From Klebsiella pneumoniae (GTDB taxonomy: Bacteria; Pseudomonadota; Gammaproteobacteria; Pseudomonadales; Pseudohongiellaceae): a DNA stretch of 50,636 nucleotides. The position numbers and the translations under genes are program-made. The notes under the pieces are model-generated. The model ran no database searches, was not told where the DNA came from, and saw only the letters and a list, made by a program, of their open reading frames with translations. The stretch is taken from the NCBI GenBank assembly GCA_945902215.1, contig CAMDML010000014.1, forward strand, positions 1 to 50,636, written 5' to 3'. Below, one piece after another: positions 34,379-42,714 of the stretch (positions within the stretch are counted from its first letter, which is position 1; each line of letters opens with the position of its first letter).

Positions 34379-36442
34379 ATGAACCGACACAGTTCCATTT
34401 TGTTGTTTGCTGTTGCTTCCGCAACGCAGGCGCACGCACAATCAAGTGCAACTAGCATCGAGGAAATCGTCGTTACTGCGGATTTCCGTGCAGCGACGCT
34501 CCACACTATCCCCGCCAGCATCACCGTACTCGACAGCACCCTGATGCAGCGCAAGAACGCGCTGCATCTGGAAGATGTCCTGCTCAACGCGCCCAACGTC
34601 AACATTGCGTCTGGTGCTTCACGCGCACGCTTCCTCCAGTTACGCGGCATTGGCGAAACCGGCCAGTTTATTGAACCCCTGAATCCATCAGTGGGTCTGA
34701 TGATCGATGGTGTGGATTTTTCCGGGGTTGGTGGCGCCGCGATGTTGTACGACATGGAGCAGGTTGAAATTCTGATGGGGCCACAGGGCACACGCTATGG
34801 CTCCAATGCGCTGGCAGGACTGATCAATCTACAGAGCCGCAATCCTTCCAAGGCGCTGAGTTATGGCCTGCAACTGCAAAGCGAGAATTACGCAGGCAAG
34901 GGTCTGGCAGGTTATGTCTCTGGCCCGGCGGGAGACAGGGCTTCGTATCGCTTGTCGGCACAAACTCTGGAAAGCAACGGTTACAGTAACAACCTCTTCC
35001 TCCACAAACCGACCAATACCCGCGCCGAACAAACACTGCGCGGCAAATTGCACTTCCTGCCCGCGGATGGCATCACGCTTGATGTGACTACCGCAATCAT
35101 TGACGTCAACAACGGCTACGATGCTTTCTCGCTCGACAATGTGCGCGACACGCTGTCAGATAAGCCCGGGTTCGATAACCAACAGGCACAACTCGGCAGC
35201 GTGCGGCTAGTGGTAGACCGCTTCGCCGCTTTTACCCTGGAAGCTCTGGCCGGTTACGCGCGCTCCGAAACCGCCTATGGTTACGATGAAGACTGGGTAC
35301 ATACTGGTTTTCATCCTTGGGAATACCAGTCTACCGACCAGTACTATCGCGACCGCGATGCCCTCAACGCCGAATTGCGCCTGCTGTCCACAGACGAGGG
35401 CGCGCTGTTTGGAGGGCGCACCTCGTGGGTCGCGGGTCTCTACTCACTGGAGCAGGAGGTCGGCCTCACCCGCAACTATACCTATCTGCCCGCTGTTTTC
35501 AGCAGCGCACACCACGTAAGCCGTCTTGCCCTTTATGCCGAAACGAATACCACACTGAACGCGCAATGGTCTCTGGACGCCGGCCTGCGCAGCGAACGCT
35601 TTAAAGCGGATTATCTCGACAGCGATGCGGTAGCTTTTTCTCCAGCCGCTACGCTGTACGGTGGCAAGCTCGCACTCAATTACCACACTGGTGTGAGCAA
35701 CCTGCTGTACGCAAGTCTCTCACGCGGCTACAAGACCGGTGGCTTCAATACCGATGGCTCGCTTGACGCCGACTTGCGCGAATATGGCAGCGAAGTATTG
35801 TGGAACTACGAATTCGGCTTCAAGGGCAGTCTGCTCAACGGCACTTTGCAGACACAGGCAGCCGTATTCTTCATGCAGCGCGATGATGTGCAGATCAACA
35901 GTTCAGTCGTACGTGTGCGCGCCAATGGGAGTGCCGAATTCATTGAGTTTACCGGCAATGCGGCCGCCGGCAACAACAGTGGCGTTGAATTGAGCGCGCA
36001 ACTCGCCGCTACCGACAGCGTGCAGTTATACGGCACACTCGGCCTGCTCGACACAGAGTACCAGGACTTCATCAACTCCAGCGGCGTTAATCTTGATGGC
36101 CGCGAACAGGCGCATGCCCCTTCATACCAGTACACCCTGGGTTCAGCATGGACCGTAGCAGGGGGACTCGTACTGGACGTCAATGTGCAGGGCCGCGACA
36201 GCTTCTACTTTTCCGACAGCCATGACGTGCGTTCAAAGTCCTATGCACTGCTCAATGCCAGTCTCTCCTGGTCACGCGCGCAGTGGCAGGCCACACTGTG
36301 GGGCCGCAATATTGGTGATGAGGAGTATTTCGTGCGAGGGTACTACTTCGGCAACGATCCGCGTGATGATTACGCAGCCAAGGGCTATACGCAGCTGGGT
36401 GAACCACTGCGGTATGGCCTCACCTTGCAAATGGATTTCTGA
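34379..36442 (+). CDS. TonB-dependent receptor under TPP-riboswitch control (predicted thiamine uptake)
   Basis: 687 aa. A signal peptide ends at THAHA-like ATQAHA (residue 20), then a TonB box-like EEIVVTA at 28-34. The plug shows LEDVLLNAPNVNI, FLQLRGIGE and VEILMGPQGTRYGSNALAGLI; the barrel ends LTLQMDF. Its position behind the riboswitch is the functional clue: TPP-regulated receptors have been predicted to import thiamine or its precursors in other Gram-negatives (comparative genomics knowledge). No inner-membrane thiamine transporter (PnuT, ThiBPQ) or thiamine kinase is adjacent, so the partner must be elsewhere. Confidence 0.93.
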   Translation: MNRHSSILLFAVASATQAHAQSSATSIEEIVVTADFRAATLHTIPASITVLDSTLMQRKNALHLEDVLLNAPNVNIASGASRARFLQLRGIGETGQFIEPLNPSVGLMIDGVDFSGVGGAAMLYDMEQVEILMGPQGTRYGSNALAGLINLQSRNPSKALSYGLQLQSENYAGKGLAGYVSGPAGDRASYRLSAQTLESNGYSNNLFLHKPTNTRAEQTLRGKLHFLPADGITLDVTTAIIDVNNGYDAFSLDNVRDTLSDKPGFDNQQAQLGSVRLVVDRFAAFTLEALAGYARSETAYGYDEDWVHTGFHPWEYQSTDQYYRDRDALNAELRLLSTDEGALFGGRTSWVAGLYSLEQEVGLTRNYTYLPAVFSSAHHVSRLALYAETNTTLNAQWSLDAGLRSERFKADYLDSDAVAFSPAATLYGGKLALNYHTGVSNLLYASLSRGYKTGGFNTDGSLDADLREYGSEVLWNYEFGFKGSLLNGTLQTQAAVFFMQRDDVQINSSVVRVRANGSAEFIEFTGNAAAGNNSGVELSAQLAATDSVQLYGTLGLLDTEYQDFINSSGVNLDGREQAHAPSYQYTLGSAWTVAGGLVLDVNVQGRDSFYFSDSHDVRSKSYALLNASLSWSRAQWQATLWGRNIGDEEYFVRGYYFGNDPRDDYAAKGYTQLGEPLRYGLTLQMDF

Positions 36443-36666
36443 ATATCCGTGGCACGCTTAGGCACTGTTGAGCGTAACCCTTGTTGCCAGAACGGCTGCG
36501 GAAGCCCGCACTGCTGCGGTGCGGCCTGTCCGTGCTCCGCAGTGAACGGCGCTTGCGTGCCCGACAGTGACAGTGTCCCCGCGAGCGCACCCTCCGCCAA
36601 AGAAGTGGCGATGAAATCCACTCTGCCGGGTTTGCCATTTATCGCAGTCGCTCCACGGAAAAGTTG

Positions 36667-37080
36667 TTAACCGTGCCAAGTACCGAGAATCAAGCCCATC
36701 ATGGTAAAAGTCACGGTCCAGTAACTGCCGTTGATAAAGATGTAGGACCAGGGCTTTTGTTCGTAAAGCGCATTGATCGTCAGTGCGAAGGCCACCCACG
36801 GCAAACCGGCGAGAAAACCATAGAGCATGCCGGTGGTAGTAGTGATTGCGGCGCCGAAGAACATGGCGAGGCAATAAGCCATGGCGAATTGCAGCACGAA
36901 GGTGATACCGAAAACTTTGCCAATACCGGTCTTCGGCGCGTTTTTCACGACTTCCGGGTCCATGCCACGCGAGCGCATCCATGCACTGCCGAACAAGGGA
37001 CCGTACCAGAAGTACCCTACAGCGAAGCCAACGAGTGAAGCACCCAGCACCGAAAACCAGTTAATTGCCACCTGCTCCAT
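36667..37080 (-). CDS. DUF1761 family membrane protein
   Basis: 137 aa, four hydrophobic segments. The family pattern is clear: GFAVGYFWYGPLFGSAWM near the start, then GFLAGLPWVAFALTINALYE and a final WTVTFTMMGLILGTW. AGGAGGGA precedes the ATG. No function is known for the family. It follows the aminotransferase region on the same strand by orientation but lies downstream of it by 15 bases, so the two probably belong to separate or read-through transcripts. The 224 bases between it and the receptor hold no gene I can support. Confidence 0.88.
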   Translation of the reverse strand: MEQVAINWFSVLGASLVGFAVGYFWYGPLFGSAWMRSRGMDPEVVKNAPKTGIGKVFGITFVLQFAMAYCLAMFFGAAITTTTGMLYGFLAGLPWVAFALTINALYEQKPWSYIFINGSYWTVTFTMMGLILGTWHG

Positions 37081-37095
37081 ATTCCCTCCTGCCAG

Positions 37096-38286
37096 TTAGA
37101 GAACCGCCTTGATCGCCTCTACAGTGTAGTCGATGTTGGCGTTGTTGAGACCGGCCACGTTGATACGGCTGGAGCCGACCAGATAAATGCTGAACTCATT
37201 GATCAGACGTTTCACCTGTTCCGGGGTCAGGCCCAGGAAGGAGAACATGCCCTTCTCGTTCTGGATGAAGCTGAAATCGCGGCTCACGCCTTGCGCTTGC
37301 AGCTTGCTGACCAGTACCTCGCGCAGGCCGTTGATGCGATTGCGCATGTCGGTCAATTCCGCATCCCATTCTGTTCTCAGCGCCTTGTCATCAAGAATCA
37401 TCCCAACAAGTGCAGCCCCGTGAGCTGGCGGCACGGAATACATTTCGCGCGCAGTGGTCAGAATCTGGCTGTTGGAGGCTTCGGTCGAAGTCGCGTTCTC
37501 GGCAATTACGATTACTGCGCCGGTACGTTCGCGGTACAGACCAAAGTTCTTCGAGAATGAACTCGCAACGATCACTTCCGGCAACTCGGAGGCCATCAGG
37601 CGAATGCCGTACGCATCTTCCGCAAGACCGTCGCCCAAACCCTGATAAGCCGAGTCGATAAACGGCGTGAAGCCCTGCTTCTGCGCAGCCTCGGTTACTG
37701 CTTGCCACATGTCGCGGCTAAGGTCGGCGCCACAAGGGTTATGACAGCAGCCATGAATCAGCACGAGGTCGCCTTTCTTCGCGCCCTTCAATGTGCTCAT
37801 CATCTGGTCAAACTTGATCTTGTGGGTGCCGTAATCGTAATAGGGATACAACTCCAGCTTGAGACCGGCGCTACCGAGCAGCGGCTGATGGTTGTTCCAC
37901 GTCGGGTCGCTGACAAAAATGCGGGTGCCGGGAAAATTGCGCGACACAAATTCAGCGGCAACCCGCAGCGCACCGGAACCGCCGGGTGCGAGCACGGTGG
38001 CTACGCGTTTGTCGGCCAGCGCCTTGTGATCAGTACCGAGCACCAGTTCAGCCGTGTGCTTGATAAAAAGCTCAGGGCCGGCTTGGGCGATGTAGGACTT
38101 GGAATCTTCTGTCTTCCAGAGCGTATTTTCAGCTTTCTTGACCGCGGTCATCACCGGAGTGTTGCCAACTTCGTCCTTGTAAACGCCAACACCGAGGTCC
38201 ACTTTTTTAGGGTTGGTGTCTTTTTTGTAAGCTGCGGACAGACCGAGAATAGGGTCCGGCGGGCGGCGCTCAATAGATTGGAACAT
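37096..38286 (-). CDS. Aromatic amino acid / aspartate aminotransferase
   Basis: PLP transaminase of the AspC/TyrB class I group, 396 aa. The start MFQSIERRPPDPILGLSAAYKKD is chosen at 38286, the usual N-terminus; longer starts enter the repeat element. The PLP lysine is in SSFSKNFGLYRERTG and the substrate arginine in VGSSRINVAGL. HGCCHNPCGADLS carries the cofactor-contacting asparagine. It interconverts aspartate or aromatic amino acids with their oxoacids; AspC and TyrB cannot be told apart here. Confidence 0.94.
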   Translation of the reverse strand: MFQSIERRPPDPILGLSAAYKKDTNPKKVDLGVGVYKDEVGNTPVMTAVKKAENTLWKTEDSKSYIAQAGPELFIKHTAELVLGTDHKALADKRVATVLAPGGSGALRVAAEFVSRNFPGTRIFVSDPTWNNHQPLLGSAGLKLELYPYYDYGTHKIKFDQMMSTLKGAKKGDLVLIHGCCHNPCGADLSRDMWQAVTEAAQKQGFTPFIDSAYQGLGDGLAEDAYGIRLMASELPEVIVASSFSKNFGLYRERTGAVIVIAENATSTEASNSQILTTAREMYSVPPAHGAALVGMILDDKALRTEWDAELTDMRNRINGLREVLVSKLQAQGVSRDFSFIQNEKGMFSFLGLTPEQVKRLINEFSIYLVGSSRINVAGLNNANIDYTVEAIKAVL

Positions 38287-38347
38287 TGCAGTATCCGTCA
38301 GTTGAAATTGGGGGCTTTTGTCCGTGCGGGACCGCGCACGAGTATAG

Positions 38348-38442
38348 CGGATCAAAGGGGTCAGAGTAACTTGATCCGAGACATTTCTTATGCTTTTACA
38401 ACGGTTGATTAAGGATCAAGTTACTCTGACCCCTTTGATCCG
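38348..38442. repeat. REPIN-like inverted repeat (two 30-bp arms, 35-bp spacer)
   Basis: The arm 38348-38377 is a perfect inverted copy of 38413-38442. Each arm holds GGGGTCAGAGTAACTTGATC or its complement, and each arm is itself partly palindromic (GGATCAA...TTGATCC). Fold as RNA or single-stranded DNA would give a long hairpin. The pattern is that of paired REP sequences mobilised by RAYT transposases, but no transposase is in the window. The right arm supplies the last codons and stop of the DUF2452 gene, and the left arm lies between its end and the aminotransferase promoter. Confidence 0.85.
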
Positions 38443-38987
38443 AGCAAGCCTTTTGCGGCCTTGTAATCCAGTTCCCTGATGCCCGAAAGCTGCATTGAGG
38501 TCAGCAACGATTTACCGAGAATGAAGGCCATGAGCCGGCCGTAATAGCCCAACGAACCTTCGAAGGCGGGCAGAATGTCTTCCACTTTTTGCGCCTTCTC
38601 CAGCGTATTCAGCAGCTTCTCACGCTGGGTTTCAATGCGCTGCATGAACTCAGTATCAGTTGCCAGTTCCGCAGCGAGCACCAAGGTCCAGGTACGATCA
38701 ATCTGCAGCGTACATTCGCCAACGCAGCGTCCCGGATACGGCGTGTGCCATTCGTGGGGAGCCACCAGCAGGAGCCGGTAACCGGCTGCAGTCTCGTACA
38801 TCCAATAACTCTTGCCCGGCACCGGATTGAATTTTAATTCGCTCTGCAGCACAAACAGCGAGGTAAACAATTCCATCTCAATCTGGTCAATCTGCTTGGG
38901 CAACAGCACGTGCCGCAGCCAGTGTTGCTGCAGCCCTTGCAGTACCGGAACGAGGCCCTTGCCTTGGGGGTTGGGATGGCGCGGCAT
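38421..38987 (-). CDS. DUF2452 family protein, C-terminus within a repeat
   Basis: 188 aa from ATG 38987, supported by AAGGAG 7 bases upstream. The sequence (MPRHPNPQGKGLVPVLQGLQ; YWMYETAAGYRLLLVAPHEW; CVGECTLQIDRTW) matches what I know of DUF2452, a small family of unknown function. The final residues GSKGSE and the TAA are encoded by the inverted repeat at 38413-38442, so the original C-terminus may have been replaced. The main body looks intact. Confidence 0.82.
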   Translation of the reverse strand: MPRHPNPQGKGLVPVLQGLQQHWLRHVLLPKQIDQIEMELFTSLFVLQSELKFNPVPGKSYWMYETAAGYRLLLVAPHEWHTPYPGRCVGECTLQIDRTWTLVLAAELATDTEFMQRIETQREKLLNTLEKAQKVEDILPAFEGSLGYYGRLMAFILGKSLLTSMQLSGIRELDYKAAKGLLGSKGSE

Positions 38988-39091
38988 GACTGGCTCCTTG
39001 ATTGTTAGCTCAATATTAATGCATGCGATGCGACTGCGCCCCGGTTGAATTGACACCTTTTCAATGGTGGCTTCTATTCCCTTGGCCCATC

Positions 39092-39620
39092 ATGAATACT
39101 ACAGGCGGCCTTATGCGTTCCTTCCTTTCACTTTGTCTTTTCCTCCTTTTCACCCTGCCTCTATACGCACAGTTTCCAGCAACAGAGCACATTATCTCGC
39201 CGGAAATCGGCTCTGACCGTACTGTTACCTTCCGCCTCTCCGCGCCTTAGCTGCCAAAGTAGAATTGGCCAGCACGTGCTGGATTCAGGCAGCACCATGT
39301 TCTACCTGCTACAAGGCGAAATGGACAGCGATGACTCGTGGAGTGCGGTGGGACGCGCCGGATTCATCCTCGACAACCTGATTGCCAGCGGTGCTGCCAA
39401 ACTGATGATTGTCGTGATGCCGCGCGGCCATACAGGTCCATTCAGCATGGGGCAGGATGCTTTGCCGCGCGCGGATTTCGTTGCAGAGTTCCAGCAGGAC
39501 ATTGACCATGCAGGCTTCCACACGGTACCAATGACAATTTTCACCTGTATAGCTCCCCGGTACCGTGGCGTCCGGCAAGCCTCGCGCGAACCGAACGGAT
39601 TGGCTCGGATATCGCGGTGA
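39092..39620 (+). pseudogene. Decayed esterase (enterochelin esterase-like) pseudogene
   Basis: Three pieces of one exported esterase appear in three frames. Frame a (from 39092 or 39113): signal peptide [20 protein letters not shown], then [16 protein letters not shown] and a TAG at 39248. Frame b (39244 on): AAKVELAS, the expected continuation of the N-terminal beta domain. Frame c (39276 on): [34 protein letters not shown] and [11 protein letters not shown], matching the esterase D/Fes-like domain. About 100-150 residues between b and c are missing, and the C-terminal half with the nucleophile serine and catalytic histidine is gone. It is clearly non-functional. Confidence 0.8.
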
Positions 39621-39621
39621 C

Positions 39622-40146
39622 TTAAGGCAGGTTAGCGTTCATCTCCAGCACTTTCTTCTTCAGCTCAACCTTGTACTGATCAAGTTTCTTCGCGATTTTG
39701 GGATCCTTCGTGCCAAGGATAGCTGCGGCGAGAATGCCGGCGTTGCGCGCGCCATTCAGTGCGACAGTAGCCACCGGGATGCCCGCCGGCATTTGCAGAA
39801 TGGAGAGAATCGAGTCCCAGCCGTCGATGGAGTTGGTGGATTTGATCGGCACACCAATAACCGGCAGCGTGGTTACAGAAGCAACCATGCCAGGCAGATG
39901 TGCGGCACCACCGGCGCCGGCGATGATGACAGAGAGGCCGCGTTCGCGCGCGGTGCCGGCATACTGCATCATCAGTTCAGGTGTGCGATGCGCAGAAACG
40001 ACGGCCGTTTCAAACGGGATGCCGAATTCCGTCAGCATTTCACCAGCGGCTTGCATAACCGACAAGTCGGAACTGCTGCCCATGATGATGCCGACTTTGG
40101 CTTTGACGCCGCCGCTGGTTTTCACTTTGGTTTTACTCTTGATCAT
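39622..40146 (-). CDS. purE: N5-carboxyaminoimidazole ribonucleotide mutase
   Basis: Converts N5-CAIR to CAIR in purine synthesis. The class I PurE core is plain: [13 protein letters not shown] at residues 19-31, [11 protein letters not shown] with the active-site histidine, [14 protein letters not shown] and [20 protein letters not shown] split across the next loop. 174 aa. It ends beside the esterase pseudogene and sits 27 bases after purK. Confidence 0.97.
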   Translation of the reverse strand: MIKSKTKVKTSGGVKAKVGIIMGSSSDLSVMQAAGEMLTEFGIPFETAVVSAHRTPELMMQYAGTARERGLSVIIAGAGGAAHLPGMVASVTTLPVIGVPIKSTNSIDGWDSILSILQMPAGIPVATVALNGARNAGILAAAILGTKDPKIAKKLDQYKVELKKKVLEMNANLP

Positions 40147-40173
40147 ATGCGTATCCCGTTCAACACATGCGTT

Positions 40174-41313
40174 TTAAGCAACGATTTTCACTACTTTCTT
40201 GACTAGCGCCACTTTCTGCAACAGGCGCTGCATGTCCGAGTCGAGAATCGTGACATGGCCCATCTTGCGCTTGGCGCGCGTCAGTTTCTTGCCGTACAAA
40301 AACAGGTTCACGCCTTCAATGCGCAGCAGTTCGTCCAGACCTTCGTAACGCGCCGGGCCGCTGTAGCCTTCCGCACCCAGCAAGTTGACCATTGCGGAGG
40401 GTGACTTGATTACAGTTGAGCCCAGCGGCAAGCCCAGTATTGCGCGCAGATGCTGTTCGTATTGTGAGGTGTAGTTGGCGTTGATCGTTTGATGACCACT
40501 GTTGTGCGGACGCGGCGCTACTTCGTTGACCAGCACCTCGCCGCTTTTCGTAACGAACATTTCTACTGCAAGCAAACCGACAATTTCCAGCGCAGCAACA
40601 ACTTGGCGTGCGATTGCTTCCGCCCTTGCCAGCACGGCTGCAGAAGCTGAACTGGGCGCCACCAGATAGTCCACAAGATTGTATTGCGGATCGAACACAC
40701 ATTCGACTGCCGGGAACACCGCGATCTCGCCTTGCGCATTGCGCGCAGCGATAACGGAGATCTCACGTTCAAAATCGATGAATTTTTCCAGCAGGCCCGG
40801 CGCATCGAAGGCGCGCTCAAGGTCAGCCACGGTATTGAGACGCTGCACCCCGCCACCGTCGTAGCCACCCTTGCCGATCTTGTTGAACACCGGCAGAAAG
40901 TCGAGATGCTGTTTGATATCAGCGCGCGAGTCGACCAGCAGGAAATCCGGTGTGGGTATGCTGTGGTCGGCGTAAAACTGTTTCTGGGTGCGCTTGTCCT
41001 GAATGATCTCGATGATGCGCGGCTGCGGGTACACCGTTAGCCCTTCGCGCTCGAGCTGATAGAGCGCCTGCACGTTGACGTTCTCGATCTCGATGGTCAG
41101 CAGGTCCACCTGTTTACCAAAACGGTAGACTGTATCGAAGTCGGTGATGTCGCCAAGATGGAATTCGGCGGCGAGCTCCTTGCAGGGGGCAAGATCGGAG
41201 GAGTCGAGTACGCACGTAAAAACGTCGAAGTTGGTGCAGGCCTGAATCAGCATGCGACCGAGCTGGCCGCCGCCGAGAATGCCAAGACGGAAAGCTTGAT
41301 AGAAGGGTTTCAT
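40174..41313 (-). CDS. purK: N5-carboxyaminoimidazole ribonucleotide synthase
   Basis: ATP-grasp enzyme making N5-CAIR from AIR, bicarbonate and ATP, feeding PurE. LGILGGGQLGRML starts the pre-ATP-grasp domain; NKIGKGGYDGGGVQ is the glycine-rich loop; EMFVTKSGEVLVNEVAPRPHNSGH holds the metal and substrate residues (read as two adjacent parts). 379 aa, slightly longer than E. coli PurK because of a Lys-rich C-terminal tail. purK-purE form an operon. Confidence 0.97.
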   Translation of the reverse strand: MKPFYQAFRLGILGGGQLGRMLIQACTNFDVFTCVLDSSDLAPCKELAAEFHLGDITDFDTVYRFGKQVDLLTIEIENVNVQALYQLEREGLTVYPQPRIIEIIQDKRTQKQFYADHSIPTPDFLLVDSRADIKQHLDFLPVFNKIGKGGYDGGGVQRLNTVADLERAFDAPGLLEKFIDFEREISVIAARNAQGEIAVFPAVECVFDPQYNLVDYLVAPSSASAAVLARAEAIARQVVAALEIVGLLAVEMFVTKSGEVLVNEVAPRPHNSGHQTINANYTSQYEQHLRAILGLPLGSTVIKSPSAMVNLLGAEGYSGPARYEGLDELLRIEGVNLFLYGKKLTRAKRKMGHVTILDSDMQRLLQKVALVKKVVKIVA

Positions 41314-41493
41314 TCTAAAAGCACGCTTTCATGCCGCTGTGCCATGTTTGTTCCATGTCCAGAGCCGACTCAACAGGAAAGCGACCTATGATACCACCGT
41401 GCCCAAGGCATTGAAACTGCTGATTTTTTGGGGCCCTGGTGCTGGGCGCCCCGGTGCCCGAGCCCGGGGGAAGATCTTCAGCTCCGTCCCCTA

Positions 41494-42699
41494 TCACTCC
41501 GTACTTAACTGCTGCAACAGCGCAGCCGCCTCTTTGTGATTCGGGTCAAGCTCCAGCGCCTTGGTGAGATCGCTCCGGGCGCTGTCCTTGCGTTCGATCT
41601 CGGTGAGAGTCTGCGCCCTGAGGAAGTACACCTCGGGCTGCTGTGGCGCGATTTCCAGTGACAAGGTGAAGCATTCCAGTGCGGGCTCCACATACCCCAT
41701 GCGGCGCAATACCATCGCGCGGTAGTTAAGTGCCCTGTAGTTGTTCTTGTCGCACTGGAAACTGCGGTCGAAATCGCTGAGTGCGAGGGACTCCTGCTGC
41801 AACATGAAATACGCCATGCCGCGATGGTTGAACACGATGGAACGAATCGCGAGATCAGGATTGCTGTCGAGCATACTGGTGTAATACTGCACGGCAAGCC
41901 GGTGGTCTTTGTCGTTGTGGGCCTTGAGCCCCGCCATCAGGTTGCGCTCCATTTCGGCGCGCGTGCTCGCGTTTACACTTTCTATACCAGGCAGCGTGGC
42001 CTGCGGCATATCGGCAGGTGTCGCATCCAGCACAGGGCTAAGCAACTCGGTGGTAGCCTTGTCGAGCATAGTCTGGAAACGCTCCTGCCCCCAACGCGCC
42101 ATTTCTTTCTGCGCGTCGCGAATTTCCTGAAAAATCATGTCCGCTAGACTGAGGCTCGCATTCACGGCGGCGAGCTTTTTACGAATCGAATCGTTGTTGG
42201 GAAAACGGAAGTGGTTCTTGTAGATCAACTCGTGCTCAACCTCGGCCCAGGCGTCCTGCAGAATCGTCCTCACTTGTACTTCGATTACCGGTTTGCATGC
42301 GGGCGGCAGTTCCAGGTTGCCGTCCAGCGGGATTTCCACGTGCACTGAGTCGTAGGCAAATTCACGGAACGTCAGCTTTTCTGACTTGCGCTCGATTTCC
42401 TTCGTCTTGAAATGCTCGCGCAGCAAGGCCACCGCCTGCTCCACTTCTTCCTGAAAGGGCACCACGATACGCACACCCAGCAGATCCTTGATGACAGGAT
42501 TGGGATCGCCGGTAGAGCGCGTCAGGTAATTGCGCTTTTCGCTGAGGCTTTCCAGAGTTTTTACCCGCATTTTGACCGTGGCGTTCAGGTGCTGCTTTTC
42601 GAGCAGAGCTTCCACCTGCCCGGTCACGCCGAGAAGGTGCTGCTTCCACAACCCCATCGATTTGGCATATGCCAGTGATATGTCTCGTAAGATACTCAC
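41494..42699 (-). CDS. Single-domain RelA/SpoT synthetase fused to TPR repeats
   Basis: 401 aa. The first 200 residues are an alarmone-synthetase domain with its key residues present: R45, K47, S51 and K55 (MRVKTLESLSEK), D72 (KDLLGVRIV), Y116 (AYDSVHVEI), E140/Q142/R144 (EVQVRTILQDAWAEVEHELIYK in parts), H156 and K161. It has no HD hydrolase, TGS or ACT domain. Residues 245-401 are four TPR repeats (FNHRGMAYFMLQQESLALSDF; ALNYRAMVLRRMGYVEPALEC). It may make (p)ppGpp, or act on another nucleotide or on tRNA as toxic SASs do. The start is GTG 42699 behind GGAAAGG; TTG 42711 is in frame. Confidence 0.87.
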   Translation of the reverse strand: MSILRDISLAYAKSMGLWKQHLLGVTGQVEALLEKQHLNATVKMRVKTLESLSEKRNYLTRSTGDPNPVIKDLLGVRIVVPFQEEVEQAVALLREHFKTKEIERKSEKLTFREFAYDSVHVEIPLDGNLELPPACKPVIEVQVRTILQDAWAEVEHELIYKNHFRFPNNDSIRKKLAAVNASLSLADMIFQEIRDAQKEMARWGQERFQTMLDKATTELLSPVLDATPADMPQATLPGIESVNASTRAEMERNLMAGLKAHNDKDHRLAVQYYTSMLDSNPDLAIRSIVFNHRGMAYFMLQQESLALSDFDRSFQCDKNNYRALNYRAMVLRRMGYVEPALECFTLSLEIAPQQPEVYFLRAQTLTEIERKDSARSDLTKALELDPNHKEAAALLQQLSTE

Positions 42700-42714
42700 C
42701 TTCCTTTCCAACAG

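Noticed and set aside
36449-36670. Cysteine-rich frame after the second receptor (NPCCQNGCGSPHCCGAACPC)
   Set aside because: Tempting as a metal-binding peptide, but it has a GTG start with no ribosome site, overlaps competing frames on the other strand and looks like a chance reading of a GC-rich gap.
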